A stretch of 56,137 bases of DNA from QFOX01 sp044237845 (GTDB lineage Bacteria > Pseudomonadota > Alphaproteobacteria > Rickettsiales > UBA3002), in contig JBIIEL010000013.1 in assembly GCA_044237845.1 (NCBI GenBank), positions 1 through 56,137 of the forward strand. The letters run 5' to 3'. Below the pieces are notes generated by a model. That model saw nothing but the letters and a program-made list of their open reading frames with translations. It had not been told where the DNA came from and did not search any database. Shown here piece after piece: positions 17,019 through 25,979 of this stretch (within the stretch, counting starts at the first letter, position 1; the number at the start of each line of letters is the position of its first letter). The position numbers were made by a program, and so were the translations under genes.

Positions 17019-18889
17019 AACCGCTAGACCATGAGAACGCCTTTTTGCACCGACAAGCGGAGGTCGCGCAGGCGATTTCCGGCAGGCCAGAGCTGAAGGT
17101 TTCGATTGGCCTCAACCGCATTCACGACGAGCCGCTCGCGCTGCGCGAGTCTATCATCATCGGCCGTCCGCTGGCGGATAGTGCGGAGAAAATCGCCGCG
17201 CATCTGCGTGGGCAGGTGGATATGGCAGCACTGGCGATGAAGCATCATTCCGCCGAAACGCATCAGCGCCATCGCCCGCAGGAACAACAGGCTGCCGCAA
17301 CGTTCGATGCGCTGGAGCAGACGCGCATCGAAGCGCTTGGCGCGATGGATTACCCCGGCATCCGCAGCAACATCGCCGCGCGGCATAATACGATTTTTGC
17401 ACTCTCCGGTTATGAACGCGACGAACGCCCGCATGACAATGCGCTCGCTGATGTGGTGGCGATGATCGCACGCGAGGCCATGCTCGGCGAAACCCCTCCT
17501 GCAGCCATTGAGCGGCTGGTGACCACCATGCGCCCGTGGGTAGAAAATGCCGCGCAGAAACATGTCGCTAAGCTCGGCGCCGCGATTACCAATCAGGAAG
17601 CCTTCGCGCGGGTGACGCAGGAGATTCTGGCGGATTTAAAACTCATCACCCACCGCCCCGGCAACGAGCGCAACGCGAGTGAAGCGCAGGAAAATGCGCA
17701 GGAACTGACCGGTCATTACGACGACGAGCGCGATGCGCAAAATGCCGAACAGGTGATGGAATCCATCACCTCCGCAGGGGATAGTAAGGACGGCGAAGGC
17801 GAAACGCGCGAGTCCACTGCGCCGACGGATATCGATGCCGACCTCGAAAGCGAACAGGAAGTCAGCAATAAAAAGCCGCGTGGCGCGCTCAATCGTGGAA
17901 ATATTGAAGAAATCGGCGGTGGTGAATACCGTGCCTATACCACAAAGTTCGACGAAATCATCGCTGCGAATGCGCTGATTCCGGCGGAGGAACTCGAGCA
18001 GCTTTTCAACCAACTGATGCAGAAAGTGCGGCAATACCACACCGTCACCAGCCGCTTGGCGACACGGTTGCAGCGCCTTCTACTCGCCCAACAGACCCGC
18101 CGCTGGCATTATGAACTAGAGGACGGGATGATCGACAATGCACGCCTCGCGCGGATTGTGGTGCGCCCCGAAACTACGACGATTTACAAGGTGGAGCAGG
18201 ATACCGATTTCCGCGACACGGTGGTGACATTACTCATCGACAATTCTGGCTCGATGCGGGGACGCCCCATCACCATCGCGGCACTTTCAGCGGATATTTT
18301 GGCACGCACGTTGGAGCGCTGCGGTGTGAAGGTCGAGATTCTCGGCTTCACCACGCGCGATTGGAAGGGCGGAAACGCTCGCAAACTCTGGCTGGAGGAG
18401 AATCGCCCCCTCGCCCCTGGCCGCCTCAACGATATCCGCCATATCATTTATAAATCTGCCGACCAGCGCCTGAACCGCGCTCGGCATAATCTCGGGCTGA
18501 TGCTGAAAGACGGCATCCTCAAGGAGAATATCGATGGCGAGGCGGTGCGCTGGGCCTATCAGCGGCTGAAAGCGCGACGCGAGCAGCGCAAAATTCTGAT
18601 GGTCATTTCCGATGGTGCACCGGTGGATGACGCCACGCTTTCGGCGAATAGCGGCGGGTATCTCGACCAGCATCTGCGCGCGGTGATTCATGATATCGAG
18701 CGCGAAGGTGCGGTGGAGCTGCTCGCCATCGGCATCGGGCATGATGTGACGCGCTATTACAGCCGCGCGGTGACGCTGCACGACGTGGAGCAACTCGGCG
18801 ATGCAATGCTGGAGCAGATCACCGGCCTCTTCACCCGCGAGGATCCGCGTCTCAAGCGCAAGGCAAAACGTAGAGAATGGGCTGCCTGA
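17015..18889 (+). CDS. cobT: CobT-like protein with von Willebrand factor A domain
   Basis: 624 aa. The N-terminal helical region is followed by a very acidic linker (about 210-300, with DDERDAQNAEQV and DIDADLESEQEV) and a VWA domain with the MIDAS motif DNSGS (Asp409-Ser413). The late segment RKILMVISDGAPVDD and the GIGIGHDVTRYY-like stretch are CobT-typical. It partners the CobS AAA+ ring. ATG 17015 overlaps the cobS stop as ATGA, so translation is coupled. The GNAT gene follows with a one-base overlap. Confidence 0.92.
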   Translation: MKPLDHENAFLHRQAEVAQAISGRPELKVSIGLNRIHDEPLALRESIIIGRPLADSAEKIAAHLRGQVDMAALAMKHHSAETHQRHRPQEQQAAATFDALEQTRIEALGAMDYPGIRSNIAARHNTIFALSGYERDERPHDNALADVVAMIAREAMLGETPPAAIERLVTTMRPWVENAAQKHVAKLGAAITNQEAFARVTQEILADLKLITHRPGNERNASEAQENAQELTGHYDDERDAQNAEQVMESITSAGDSKDGEGETRESTAPTDIDADLESEQEVSNKKPRGALNRGNIEEIGGGEYRAYTTKFDEIIAANALIPAEELEQLFNQLMQKVRQYHTVTSRLATRLQRLLLAQQTRRWHYELEDGMIDNARLARIVVRPETTTIYKVEQDTDFRDTVVTLLIDNSGSMRGRPITIAALSADILARTLERCGVKVEILGFTTRDWKGGNARKLWLEENRPLAPGRLNDIRHIIYKSADQRLNRARHNLGLMLKDGILKENIDGEAVRWAYQRLKARREQRKILMVISDGAPVDDATLSANSGGYLDQHLRAVIHDIEREGAVELLAIGIGHDVTRYYSRAVTLHDVEQLGDAMLEQITGLFTREDPRLKRKAKRREWAA

Positions 18890-19418
18890 TGGAGATCACT
18901 TATCGCTGGATGAAGCCGGAGGACGTGCAGGAGCTTGGCGCGCTCGCGCGCCGCATTTGGAATGCGCGTTACGTGACGATCATCACCCAGGCGCAGATTG
19001 ATTACATGCTGGAGAAAAGCTACTCCGCAGAAGCGCTGGCGCAACAGCTCGGTGACGGCCAAAAATTTCTGCTTGCTATTCAAAATCAAAAAATTTTTGG
19101 TTTTCTTTCGGTGCACCATCTCATCCATATCAAGGAACCCCTCTTGCGCGGCGGAAATGTGGGTAATTCGGATTACTACCTGCACAAATTCTATATCGCG
19201 CAAGAAATGCACGGCCAAGGTGTTGGCAAGGGCTTGCTGAACGAGGTTATTGCACGCATACCCAGCATCAAACGACTGCGCCTACAAGTTGCCCAAAAAA
19301 TGTGAACGCATGGAATTTTTATCTGAAGCAGGGGTTCACCATCGAGCGCGAGGCGGATTTTGACATCGGCGATGGCTACGAGATGAACGATTACGTGATG
19401 GAGAAGATCATCGCATAA
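18889..19418 (+). CDS. GNAT-family N-acetyltransferase, frameshifted at an A6 run
   Basis: The frame from ATG 18889 encodes a GNAT protein: N-terminal ITYRWMKPEDVQELGALA, and the acetyl-CoA loop FYIAQEMHGQGVGKGLLNEV, a recognisable R/Q-x-x-G-x-G/A motif. It stops early at 19305. The missing C-terminal strand is present in the next frame: after the six A at 19295-19300 the sequence reads NVNAWNFYLKQGFTIERE and continues to IIA and TAA at 19416-19418. One extra A would restore a protein of about 176 aa. It could be a sequencing indel, slippage or a real pseudogene. The start overlaps the cobT stop by one base. Confidence 0.82.
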
Positions 19419-19444
19419 AAAAGGCGCCCTTAAGGCGCCTTTTT
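19418..19444. terminator. bidirectional intrinsic terminator
   Basis: A perfect 11-bp stem, AAAAAGGCGCC (19418-19428) and GGCGCCTTTTT (19434-19444), with a CTTAA loop. A/T tracts flank it on both sides, so it can stop transcription of the cobST-GNAT unit (+) and of rpmB (-). Confidence 0.88.
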
Positions 19445-19464
19445 CGTTATCTTATGAACAACGA

Positions 19465-19770
19465 CTACGCCGCCGTTTTTGGCTCAGCCGCAATACGCGC
19501 CTTGATGACGCGAGCTTTCAGCTTGCGTGCTTCTTCCGACAGCGACTTGCTGTGCGTGGTCATCAGGAAGTTGTCGAGACCACCGTTATGGTCGATCGTG
19601 CGCAGGGTGCTTGCGGTGATACGCATGCGAATGGTTTGGCCCAGCGCGTCCGACTGCAGGCTGACCTGCGTCATGTTCGGCATAAAGCGGCGCTTTGCCT
19701 TACGGTTCGAGTGCGACACGGTGTTACCCGACATCACGCCTTTTTCTGTAATTGCACAACGTCTTGCCAT
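19465..19770 (-). CDS. rpmB: 50S ribosomal protein L28
   Basis: 101-aa L28 of the longer alphaproteobacterial form. The N-terminus MARRCAITEKGVMSGNTVSHSNRKAKRRF is split only by usual variation, and it is followed by the MRITASTLRTIDHNGGLDNFL core. It lacks the Cys zinc pairs of some L28 forms. It has its own strong promoter at 19857-19885 and shares the terminator at 19418-19444. Confidence 0.97.
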   Translation of the reverse strand: MARRCAITEKGVMSGNTVSHSNRKAKRRFMPNMTQVSLQSDALGQTIRMRITASTLRTIDHNGGLDNFLMTTHSKSLSEEARKLKARVIKARIAAEPKTAA

Positions 19771-19856
19771 TGCCCTATCCTGCTTTCCTAATTTTTTGCA
19801 TCAAATTTCTGTGAGTAATCCTGTGGGCATCCGAACAGACGCGCCGCGGGATCGTG

Positions 19857-19885
19857 CTTATAGGATGCTGCACCTGCGAAGTCAA
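19857..19885 (-). promoter_or_regulatory. rpmB promoter
   Basis: On the minus strand: TTGACT (19885-19880), 17-bp spacer, TATAAG (19862-19857). Near consensus. It gives a leader of about 80 nt before rpmB, which could hold translational control, though no defined structure was identified. Confidence 0.7.
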
Positions 19886-19900
19886 GCGGTAATTCTTTGT

Positions 19901-21037
19901 TTAAACGATACCCCTTGAATTCCCACCAATAAATGGGGAAAGCTGAAAGCTGCTTACTGAATAGCCAGGCGTCCGGAATTGCTCCAACCGATCAGAATGC
20001 CGTGCATACATCACCTCATCCATGACAACTCGCCCGGTTTTACAGATGCTCTTCTTATAATCCAACATCTCCGGATCATAACGGTAGTTGACCATGAGAC
20101 CAAGCGCCAGATCGCTTTCCTTTTCCGTTGTTTTCTCGGGAGGATGGTAATGAATATTAGCCAATTCCGCCCCATTACTGAGATGGAATCGTGCAACCGT
20201 ATCAAGTGGAAGCTTCTCTGACTTTATGGTCGTTTTGGCTTCAGCGAGATAATACACTCCAAGATCGCACATGCATTGCTCAAAGAACTTCTGATCTTTG
20301 AGATCAAGTCGCGAGTAGTTTTGATGAATATATTTTATTTTCTCGTAGAGAGTCCGGCCGCAATCTTCAGAAATCCGGGACGCAATTGTATTTATTTGAA
20401 AGATTTCATCGCACGATAACAGCGGAAGCGCTTGCGCGTGAGATAACGCCCCCTCTAACCACTGCGCAAAGCCCTCTTTACCTTGACGCAGCGGCGAAAG
20501 GGTCGTCAGCGTACTGATCCCATATGTTTTTTGAAGATGCGCCGCAGTCTGGCGAATCAGGCTCTCACCCGGCTTCAGGCCATCCGCACTGGGTTTGAGT
20601 GAAATAGGATAGAGGGGATTATTAAATCCCATATTGGTAATCGTGTAGAAAATTGCCGTATTTGGGGATTCAATCGGCTTACAATCTTCCTCTAGAATAG
20701 GAAGAATATTCCCTGTCAGATTGCTATTGGGAACAAAACCAGTCTCGTCTGTCTTTCTGTGCATCAGCTTCACATAGACGACGATTTCCGGAGAATTATG
20801 ACCAGGAAGGAATAAGCCGTAGGCGTGCTTATCGCCAATATCCGCCTCTTCTTCGTAAACTCCCCAGTTGCAGAATTCGAGGCTAGTGGGTGCAATGCGG
20901 TTTTTTCTTAAGCGCTGCGCGTCGATAGGATGCACAGCCTCCGCATCAGCAAGACGTTTGGCCAGCGCGGCTGAAACCGGCACGGTAATTTCTCGAAATT
21001 CAAGCGCGTCAACGGTGATGTTCTGTTTGTCTGTCAT
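19901..21037 (-). CDS. malonyl-CoA decarboxylase-like protein
   Basis: 378 aa. The C-terminal two thirds match the GNAT-like catalytic domain of malonyl-CoA decarboxylase: NTAIFYTITNMGFNNPLYPI, ESLIRQTAAHLQKTYGIST, LTTLSPLRQG, DTVARFHLSNGAELANIHYH and ALGLMVNYRYD. The two residues used by characterised enzymes are visible: the Ser of the LSP motif (Ser181) and the His of FHLSNGA (His285). The protein is shorter than typical (about 400-490 aa) and has a five-residue insertion after the LSP motif, so activity is uncertain. No matA/matB-type malonate genes lie nearby. ATG 21037 is preferred to the TTG at 21043. Promoter site B lies directly upstream. Confidence 0.75.
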   Translation of the reverse strand: MTDKQNITVDALEFREITVPVSAALAKRLADAEAVHPIDAQRLRKNRIAPTSLEFCNWGVYEEEADIGDKHAYGLFLPGHNSPEIVVYVKLMHRKTDETGFVPNSNLTGNILPILEEDCKPIESPNTAIFYTITNMGFNNPLYPISLKPSADGLKPGESLIRQTAAHLQKTYGISTLTTLSPLRQGKEGFAQWLEGALSHAQALPLLSCDEIFQINTIASRISEDCGRTLYEKIKYIHQNYSRLDLKDQKFFEQCMCDLGVYYLAEAKTTIKSEKLPLDTVARFHLSNGAELANIHYHPPEKTTEKESDLALGLMVNYRYDPEMLDYKKSICKTGRVVMDEVMYARHSDRLEQFRTPGYSVSSFQLSPFIGGNSRGIV

Positions 21038-21043
21038 AGACAA

Positions 21044-21089
21044 AACCTAGCGAAAACCGGCACCGCTGTGCATGACAGTTTTATGACAA
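21044..21089 (-). promoter_or_regulatory. Pho-box-like direct repeat and -10 element, site B
   Basis: On the minus strand: TGTCATA (21088-21082), AAAC, TGTCATG (21077-21071), 21 bp, TAGGTT (21049-21044). The repeat is very close to the E. coli Pho-box consensus (two CTGTCAT units four bp apart). The -10 ends seven bp before the ATG, so the transcript would be nearly leaderless. TAGGTT also serves as -10 for parA and rpsT. Confidence 0.6.
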
Positions 21090-21105
21090 TTTTACCAAAA
21101 GCAGG

Positions 21106-23538
21106 CTAAACGTCGAGGTTTACCACTTTCAGCGCATTATTCTGGATGAAGTCGCGCCGCGGCTCCACAATGTCGCCCATCAGGGTGCTGAAAGCTTCGT
21201 CTGCATCCGCCGCGTCGTTGACCGACACTTGCAGCAGCGTACGCGCTTTCGGGTCGAGTGTGGTTTCCCAGAGCTGTTCCGGATTCATCTCCCCAAGACC
21301 TTTGAAGCGCTGGCTGGTGAGACCTTTGCGACCAATATCCATGACGGTTTTGTAAAGCTCACCCGGCGTGCTGACGGCTGCCTCCACCCCTTTGCGGGTG
21401 AATTTCGCGGGCGTTGCATAATCCGCCTTGAGCGTGGGGTAGATGGAGGCGAGCTCCTTCCCTTCCCGGCTAGCGAGCCATTTTGCATCGAGCAATACAT
21501 GCTCCACAACGCTACGCACCGTGCGCGCAACGGTGATGCCAGCTTCGGTTTTCTCAGCCTTCCACGGCGTTGCTGCGGCAGAGAGCTGGTTAAGAATTTT
21601 TTCAAATTCCTTCACCGAACCACCTGCGAACAGGTTGGAAAGCGCCGCCGCTTCAATCATCACCATCGGCACCCGACGCGCCATCGGCTCCATCAGCTCC
21701 ACAATGCGTGCGGAATCGGCGATCTTCTTCGCGAGGGCTTCACCACTCAGCTTGCCACTGGCCATCACGAGTTCCGCCTCATCCAGCGCGACATTTTGAA
21801 GGTAATTCTCCAGCGCCTCGGCGTTTTTGAGGTAGGTTTCGCTCTGGCCGCGCTTCACCTTATAAAGCGGCGGTTGAGCGATGTAGAGATAGCCCTTCGC
21901 GATCAGCTCCGGCATCTGGCGGTAGAAGAACGTGAGCAGCAGCGTGCGGATATGCGAACCGTCGACGTCGGCATCGGTCATGATGATGATTTTGTGGTAG
22001 CGGGCTTTTTCTGCATTGAACTCGTCGCGGCCAATGCCCGTGCCGATGGCGGTGATGAGCGTGCCCACCTCTTGCGAACTGAGCATTTTGTCGAACCGCG
22101 CACGCTCTACGTTGAGGATTTTACCCTTGAGCGGTAGAATGGCTTGATATTTACGGTCACGCCCTTGCTTTGCGGAACCACCTGCCGAGTCACCCTCAAC
22201 GATGAAGAGTTCGGAAAGTGCAGGGTCGCGTTCCTGACAATCCGCCAGTTTTCCGGGGAGCGAAGCAATGTCGAGCGCGCCTTTACGGCGGGTGAGTTCG
22301 CGCGCCTTGCGTGCGGCTTCACGCGCTGCCGCGGCCTCCACAATTTTGCCGATGACCTGGCGTGCTTCCTGCGGATGCTCCTCGAACCACTGACCAAGCT
22401 TGTCACCACAGACGCCTTCCACCACCGGACGCACTTCGCTGGAAACGAGTTTATCCTTGGTTTGCGAGCTGAATTTCGGGTCCGGCACCTTCACGGAAAT
22501 AATGACCGTCAACCCCTCGCGCGCATCGTCTCCGGAGAGATCAACCTTCTCTTTTTTGGCAATGCCCGACGCAGCCGCGTAGTTGTTGATGCAACGCGTG
22601 AGCGCCGCGCGGAAGCCGATCAAATGCGTGCCACCGTCGCGCTGGCGTATGTTGTTGGTGAAGGTGAGCGTATTTTCGTGGTACGAATCGTTCCATTGCA
22701 TCGCCACTTCAACCGTGATGCCGTTTTTCTCGCCCGACATCATGATGGTGGGGTGCAGCGCGGTTTTGCTGCGGTCGAGGTATTTTACGTAAGCCTCGGT
22801 ACCGCCTTCGTAGTAGAATTCCTGCTCCTGCGGCGCTTCACCACGCTTGTCCGCAAGAATAATCCGCACGCCGGAATTGAGGAATGCCAGCTCGCGAATG
22901 CGGTGCTCCAACGTTGTGTAATCAAACACGATTTGCGAGAAGGTTTCTGCGCTGGGGAAGAAGGTCACCTGCGTGCCTTTTTTACCGTTTGCATCGCCGG
23001 TTACTTTCAGCGGTGCCGTGGGTACGCCATGCTCGAAGCGCATTTTATGTTCTTTGCCATCGCGCCAAATCACCAGCTCCAGCCACTCCGAAAGCGCGTT
23101 CACTACAGAAACGCCTACGCCATGCAAACCGCCGGATACTTTATAGGAATTTTGGTCGAATTTACCGCCCGCATGCAGCTCGGTCATGATAACCTCAGCC
23201 GCACTGCGGCCTTCGGTTTTATGCATATCCACCGGAATGCCGCGGCCGTTATCTTCCACCGTGACCGAACCGTCTTCGTTGATGGCGACATAGACCTTGT
23301 CGCAATGCCCAGCGAGGGATTCATCAATCGCGTTGTCGAGCACCTCATACACCATGTGGTGTAGCCCCGAACCGTCGTCCGTATCGCCGATATACATGCC
23401 CGGACGCTTGCGCACAGCCTCAAGCCCCTTGAGTACTTTAATCGAATCCGCGCCGTATTCAGCGCTGTTGGCGGGTGATCCCGTTACGTTCTGACTGTTC
23501 ATTTCCACATCACTTTTCGTTGCGTGTTTGGCGTTCAT
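21106..23538 (-). CDS. gyrB: DNA gyrase subunit B
   Basis: 810 aa, the ATPase and TOPRIM subunit of gyrase, which supercoils DNA with GyrA. The GHKL ATPase domain shows GMYIGDTDDGSGLHHMVYEV and DNAIDES. The transducer domain includes QTKDKLVSSEVRP. The TOPRIM domain holds EGDSAGGSAKQGRDR and the metal ligands in DADVDGSHIRTLL. The C-terminus has QRFKGLGEMNPEQLWETT. ATG 23538 has AAGG seven bp upstream; ATG 23502 is an alternative. It is the third gene of dnaN-recF-gyrB, 30 bp after recF. The gyrase inhibitor gene yacG is also in this window. Confidence 0.98.
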   Translation of the reverse strand: MNAKHATKSDVEMNSQNVTGSPANSAEYGADSIKVLKGLEAVRKRPGMYIGDTDDGSGLHHMVYEVLDNAIDESLAGHCDKVYVAINEDGSVTVEDNGRGIPVDMHKTEGRSAAEVIMTELHAGGKFDQNSYKVSGGLHGVGVSVVNALSEWLELVIWRDGKEHKMRFEHGVPTAPLKVTGDANGKKGTQVTFFPSAETFSQIVFDYTTLEHRIRELAFLNSGVRIILADKRGEAPQEQEFYYEGGTEAYVKYLDRSKTALHPTIMMSGEKNGITVEVAMQWNDSYHENTLTFTNNIRQRDGGTHLIGFRAALTRCINNYAAASGIAKKEKVDLSGDDAREGLTVIISVKVPDPKFSSQTKDKLVSSEVRPVVEGVCGDKLGQWFEEHPQEARQVIGKIVEAAAAREAARKARELTRRKGALDIASLPGKLADCQERDPALSELFIVEGDSAGGSAKQGRDRKYQAILPLKGKILNVERARFDKMLSSQEVGTLITAIGTGIGRDEFNAEKARYHKIIIMTDADVDGSHIRTLLLTFFYRQMPELIAKGYLYIAQPPLYKVKRGQSETYLKNAEALENYLQNVALDEAELVMASGKLSGEALAKKIADSARIVELMEPMARRVPMVMIEAAALSNLFAGGSVKEFEKILNQLSAAATPWKAEKTEAGITVARTVRSVVEHVLLDAKWLASREGKELASIYPTLKADYATPAKFTRKGVEAAVSTPGELYKTVMDIGRKGLTSQRFKGLGEMNPEQLWETTLDPKARTLLQVSVNDAADADEAFSTLMGDIVEPRRDFIQNNALKVVNLDV

Positions 23539-23568
23539 GTTGGAGCCTTATTTTTGACGTCTGTTTTT

Positions 23569-24717
23569 CTAGCAGATTTTCACCGTTCCGCCATCAATTT
23601 CCAGCACCGTTGAAAACCCATCCAGCCCTTGGAAATCTGCGGCGTCGGTGCCGGTCATCCATGCTTGTACCTGAAGGGTGCGAATGAGGTCAAAAAGGCT
23701 CACGCGCTTATCCACATCCAAATGCGCAATCACTTCGTCGAGAAGCAGGATAGGAGCCATTCCGCACCATGCCGCCCTCGCCTTCGCCGCGTTGAGAACA
23801 ATGGAAAGCAGAAGCGCTTTTTGTTCGCCGGTGGAGCAACGCTCGGCAGGCGCGTCTTTTTCTCTGTGGATAACATTGAGGTGGCTTCGGTGAGGACCTT
23901 CAGAAGCGCGGCCACGTGCAGAATCCACCCCACGCAGACTCATTAAACGCTCGGCAAATTTAGATTCCACATCAAGCGCCGAGAGCCCTTCCGCCAGCCA
24001 GGACTCCAGCGCGCCCTCAAGTCCGATCAGTGCGCGGGGGAAATGGGTCAATTCCTCCGCGAGCGATTGCTGGAGGCGTGCCAGCACTTCAAGCCGCGCC
24101 AATGTGACGGCCACAGCATGCTCTGCCATCTGCTGTTCGAGCACGGAAAGCCAGTACGGGTCACTCATCTGACGATCGGTGAGCAGCCGGGTGCGCTCAC
24201 GCATCGCCTGCTCATAGGCGGCGACACGCGCGGCATGTTCCGGCATGAAGCTGTAGACAATGCGGTCGAGCAGTTTACGCCGCGCTGTGCCACCTTCCAC
24301 AAACACCTGGTCCATTGCCGGGGTGAGCCACTGAACGGCCACATGCTCCACAAGCGCCGCTGCCCCACGCACTTTCTGCCCGTCGATTTTGGTGATGCGT
24401 TTTTCGATGTTCGCATCCGGGTCGCGCCCCGTGCCTATGCGCAAGGATTCGCCACGGCTTTGCACTTCGGCTGCCACTACCCAATGTATTGACTGATTCT
24501 CGCCTCCAGACGCCGCCCGGTCCATATCGCGTAGCTTAGCGCCGCGCAGCCCGCGCCCCGGGGAAAGCAGCGAAATCGCCTCAAGAATATTTGTTTTCCC
24601 CGCGCCATTCACCCCGCGCAGCACCACTGGCCGCGGCGGCAAGGCAAGCGAAAGGGTTCGGTAATTGCGAAAATTCTCAAGCGTGAGAGAAGTGATGGCG
24701 TGCGATGCGTCGGTCAT
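23569..24717 (-). CDS. recF: DNA replication and repair protein RecF
   Basis: 382-aa SMC-like ATPase that loads RecA at single-strand gaps. Walker A is GVNGAGKT (35-42), after the family N-terminus SLTLENFRNYRTL. The signature region is RGRASEGPHRSHL, and the Walker B segment is ILLLDEVIAHLD. It lies 28 bp after dnaN and 30 bp before gyrB. Two perfect DnaA-box sequences fall within the coding region (about 23705 and 23872) but may be incidental. Confidence 0.96.
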   Translation of the reverse strand: MTDASHAITSLTLENFRNYRTLSLALPPRPVVLRGVNGAGKTNILEAISLLSPGRGLRGAKLRDMDRAASGGENQSIHWVVAAEVQSRGESLRIGTGRDPDANIEKRITKIDGQKVRGAAALVEHVAVQWLTPAMDQVFVEGGTARRKLLDRIVYSFMPEHAARVAAYEQAMRERTRLLTDRQMSDPYWLSVLEQQMAEHAVAVTLARLEVLARLQQSLAEELTHFPRALIGLEGALESWLAEGLSALDVESKFAERLMSLRGVDSARGRASEGPHRSHLNVIHREKDAPAERCSTGEQKALLLSIVLNAAKARAAWCGMAPILLLDEVIAHLDVDKRVSLFDLIRTLQVQAWMTGTDAADFQGLDGFSTVLEIDGGTVKIC

Positions 24718-24745
24718 ATAGAGCCTATGGCGCGCACGCCAATTA

Positions 24746-25861
24746 TCACACGCGCATTGGCATAATTACATACAATGCACCCACATCCGCCGGGTCGCGG
24801 ACGATGGTCGGCGAATTAGCATCCGCGAACACAAACTGCGCGGTGTCGCCTTCGACTTGCGCCATCATATCGAGCAGGTAGCGGCTGTTGAAGCCGATCT
24901 CAACCGGGTCGGCACCATAAGACACGGAGATTTCTTCCGTCGCTGTGCCCTGCTCCGCCGAGCTGGCCGAGAGGGTGATTTTGCTGCCCGCGAGCGCCAC
25001 TTTGATGCCGCGCGATTTCTCGCTGGTGATAACGGACACGCGATCCACCGCATTGGCGAATTCTTTGCCGTTCACTTCCATCACCTTGTCGTTGCCGTTG
25101 GGGATGACGCGCTCGTAATCCGGGAAGGTGCCGTCGATCAGCTTGCTGACCAGCACCGCATTGCCCACCGCGAAACGGATTTTGCTCTCCGACATTGAAA
25201 TTTCGACTTTCTCGCCGCCACCTTCAACCAGCTTATAGAGCTCGTTGATCGTTTTGCGGGGGATAATAACGCCCGGAATTGCTTCTGCGCCTTCCGGCAG
25301 TCCCACTTCCATCCGCGCGAGGCGATGACCGTCCGTCGCGACCGCGCGCAACACTTTTGCGCCCTGATTGTCCGCCGCGTGGAGATAAACCCCGTTGAGG
25401 TAGTAGCGGGTTTCTTCCGTCGAGATCGCGAAGCGCGTTTTCTCAAGCAGCGCCTTACATTCCGAAGGAGTAATCACAAAGCTGTGCGCGAGGTCGCCCT
25501 CGGCCATTACGGGAAAATCATCCACCGGCAGGCTGGCGAGCGAGAAGCGCGACTGCCCGGCCGAAATCACCATTTTACCTTTGTCGGATTCCACTAGCTT
25601 GATATTCGAGCCATCCGGCAATTTGCGCACGATTTCGTAGAACATGTGCGCGGGCACGGTGGTCGCGCCCTTTTCGCTCACTTCTGCGGCGACTTTTTCG
25701 ACAATCGCAATGTCCATATCCGTCGCGGTGAGGCGCACTTCCCCTTTATCCGCCTCGATCCGCACGTTGGCGAGGATGGGGATCGTGCCGCGACGTTCAA
25801 CGACCGATTGGATAGGGGCGAGCGCTTTCAGCAGAACAGCGCGTTCAATCACCAGTTTCAT
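24746..25861 (-). CDS. dnaN: DNA polymerase III sliding clamp (beta subunit)
   Basis: 371-aa clamp that keeps polymerase III on DNA. The N-terminus is MKLVIERAVLLKALAPIQSVVERR, an interdomain part has DGHRLARMEV, and the C-terminus ends YVIMPMRV (family usual: MPMR[LV]). ATG 25861 is chosen: it matches the family N-terminus, follows a GGGA site by ten bp, and lies about 40 nt after the predicted transcription start. The in-frame ATG at 25903 would sit on the start of the transcript. It leads the dnaN-recF-gyrB operon. Confidence 0.97.
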   Translation of the reverse strand: MKLVIERAVLLKALAPIQSVVERRGTIPILANVRIEADKGEVRLTATDMDIAIVEKVAAEVSEKGATTVPAHMFYEIVRKLPDGSNIKLVESDKGKMVISAGQSRFSLASLPVDDFPVMAEGDLAHSFVITPSECKALLEKTRFAISTEETRYYLNGVYLHAADNQGAKVLRAVATDGHRLARMEVGLPEGAEAIPGVIIPRKTINELYKLVEGGGEKVEISMSESKIRFAVGNAVLVSKLIDGTFPDYERVIPNGNDKVMEVNGKEFANAVDRVSVITSEKSRGIKVALAGSKITLSASSAEQGTATEEISVSYGADPVEIGFNSRYLLDMMAQVEGDTAQFVFADANSPTIVRDPADVGALYVIMPMRV

Positions 25862-25909
25862 GGAATTATCCCATTGTTGTTGCGGTTGTTTGGCAGCTTG
25901 CATGCCTCA

Positions 25910-25938
25910 GCTATAAAATGCCCCGCCCCCCTTGCCAA
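25910..25938 (-). promoter_or_regulatory. dnaN promoter
   Basis: On the minus strand: TTGGCA (25938-25933), 17-bp spacer, TATAGC (25915-25910). The same -10 hexamer occurs in the tRNA-Phe promoter. Confidence 0.5.
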
Positions 25939-25951
25939 GCGATTTTGCAAG

Positions 25952-25960
25952 TTATGCACA
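25952..25960 (+). promoter_or_regulatory. DnaA-box match upstream of the dnaN promoter
   Basis: TTATGCACA fits the TTWTNCACA DnaA-box consensus and lies 14 bp upstream of the dnaN -35 element. It could link dnaN transcription to DnaA, but a single box is modest evidence. Confidence 0.35.
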
Positions 25961-25979
25961 TCCTAGGAATCGCAGGCAG

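Noticed and set aside
22144..23364. 406-codon open frame opposite gyrB
   Set aside because: It lies wholly antisense to a strongly conserved gyrB, and its Arg/His/Phe-rich composition is typical of a complementary-frame artefact.
23700..23885. Two perfect DnaA boxes in recF as an origin
   Set aside because: They are inside coding sequence, far apart and without an AT-rich unwinding region. A chance or minor role is more likely.
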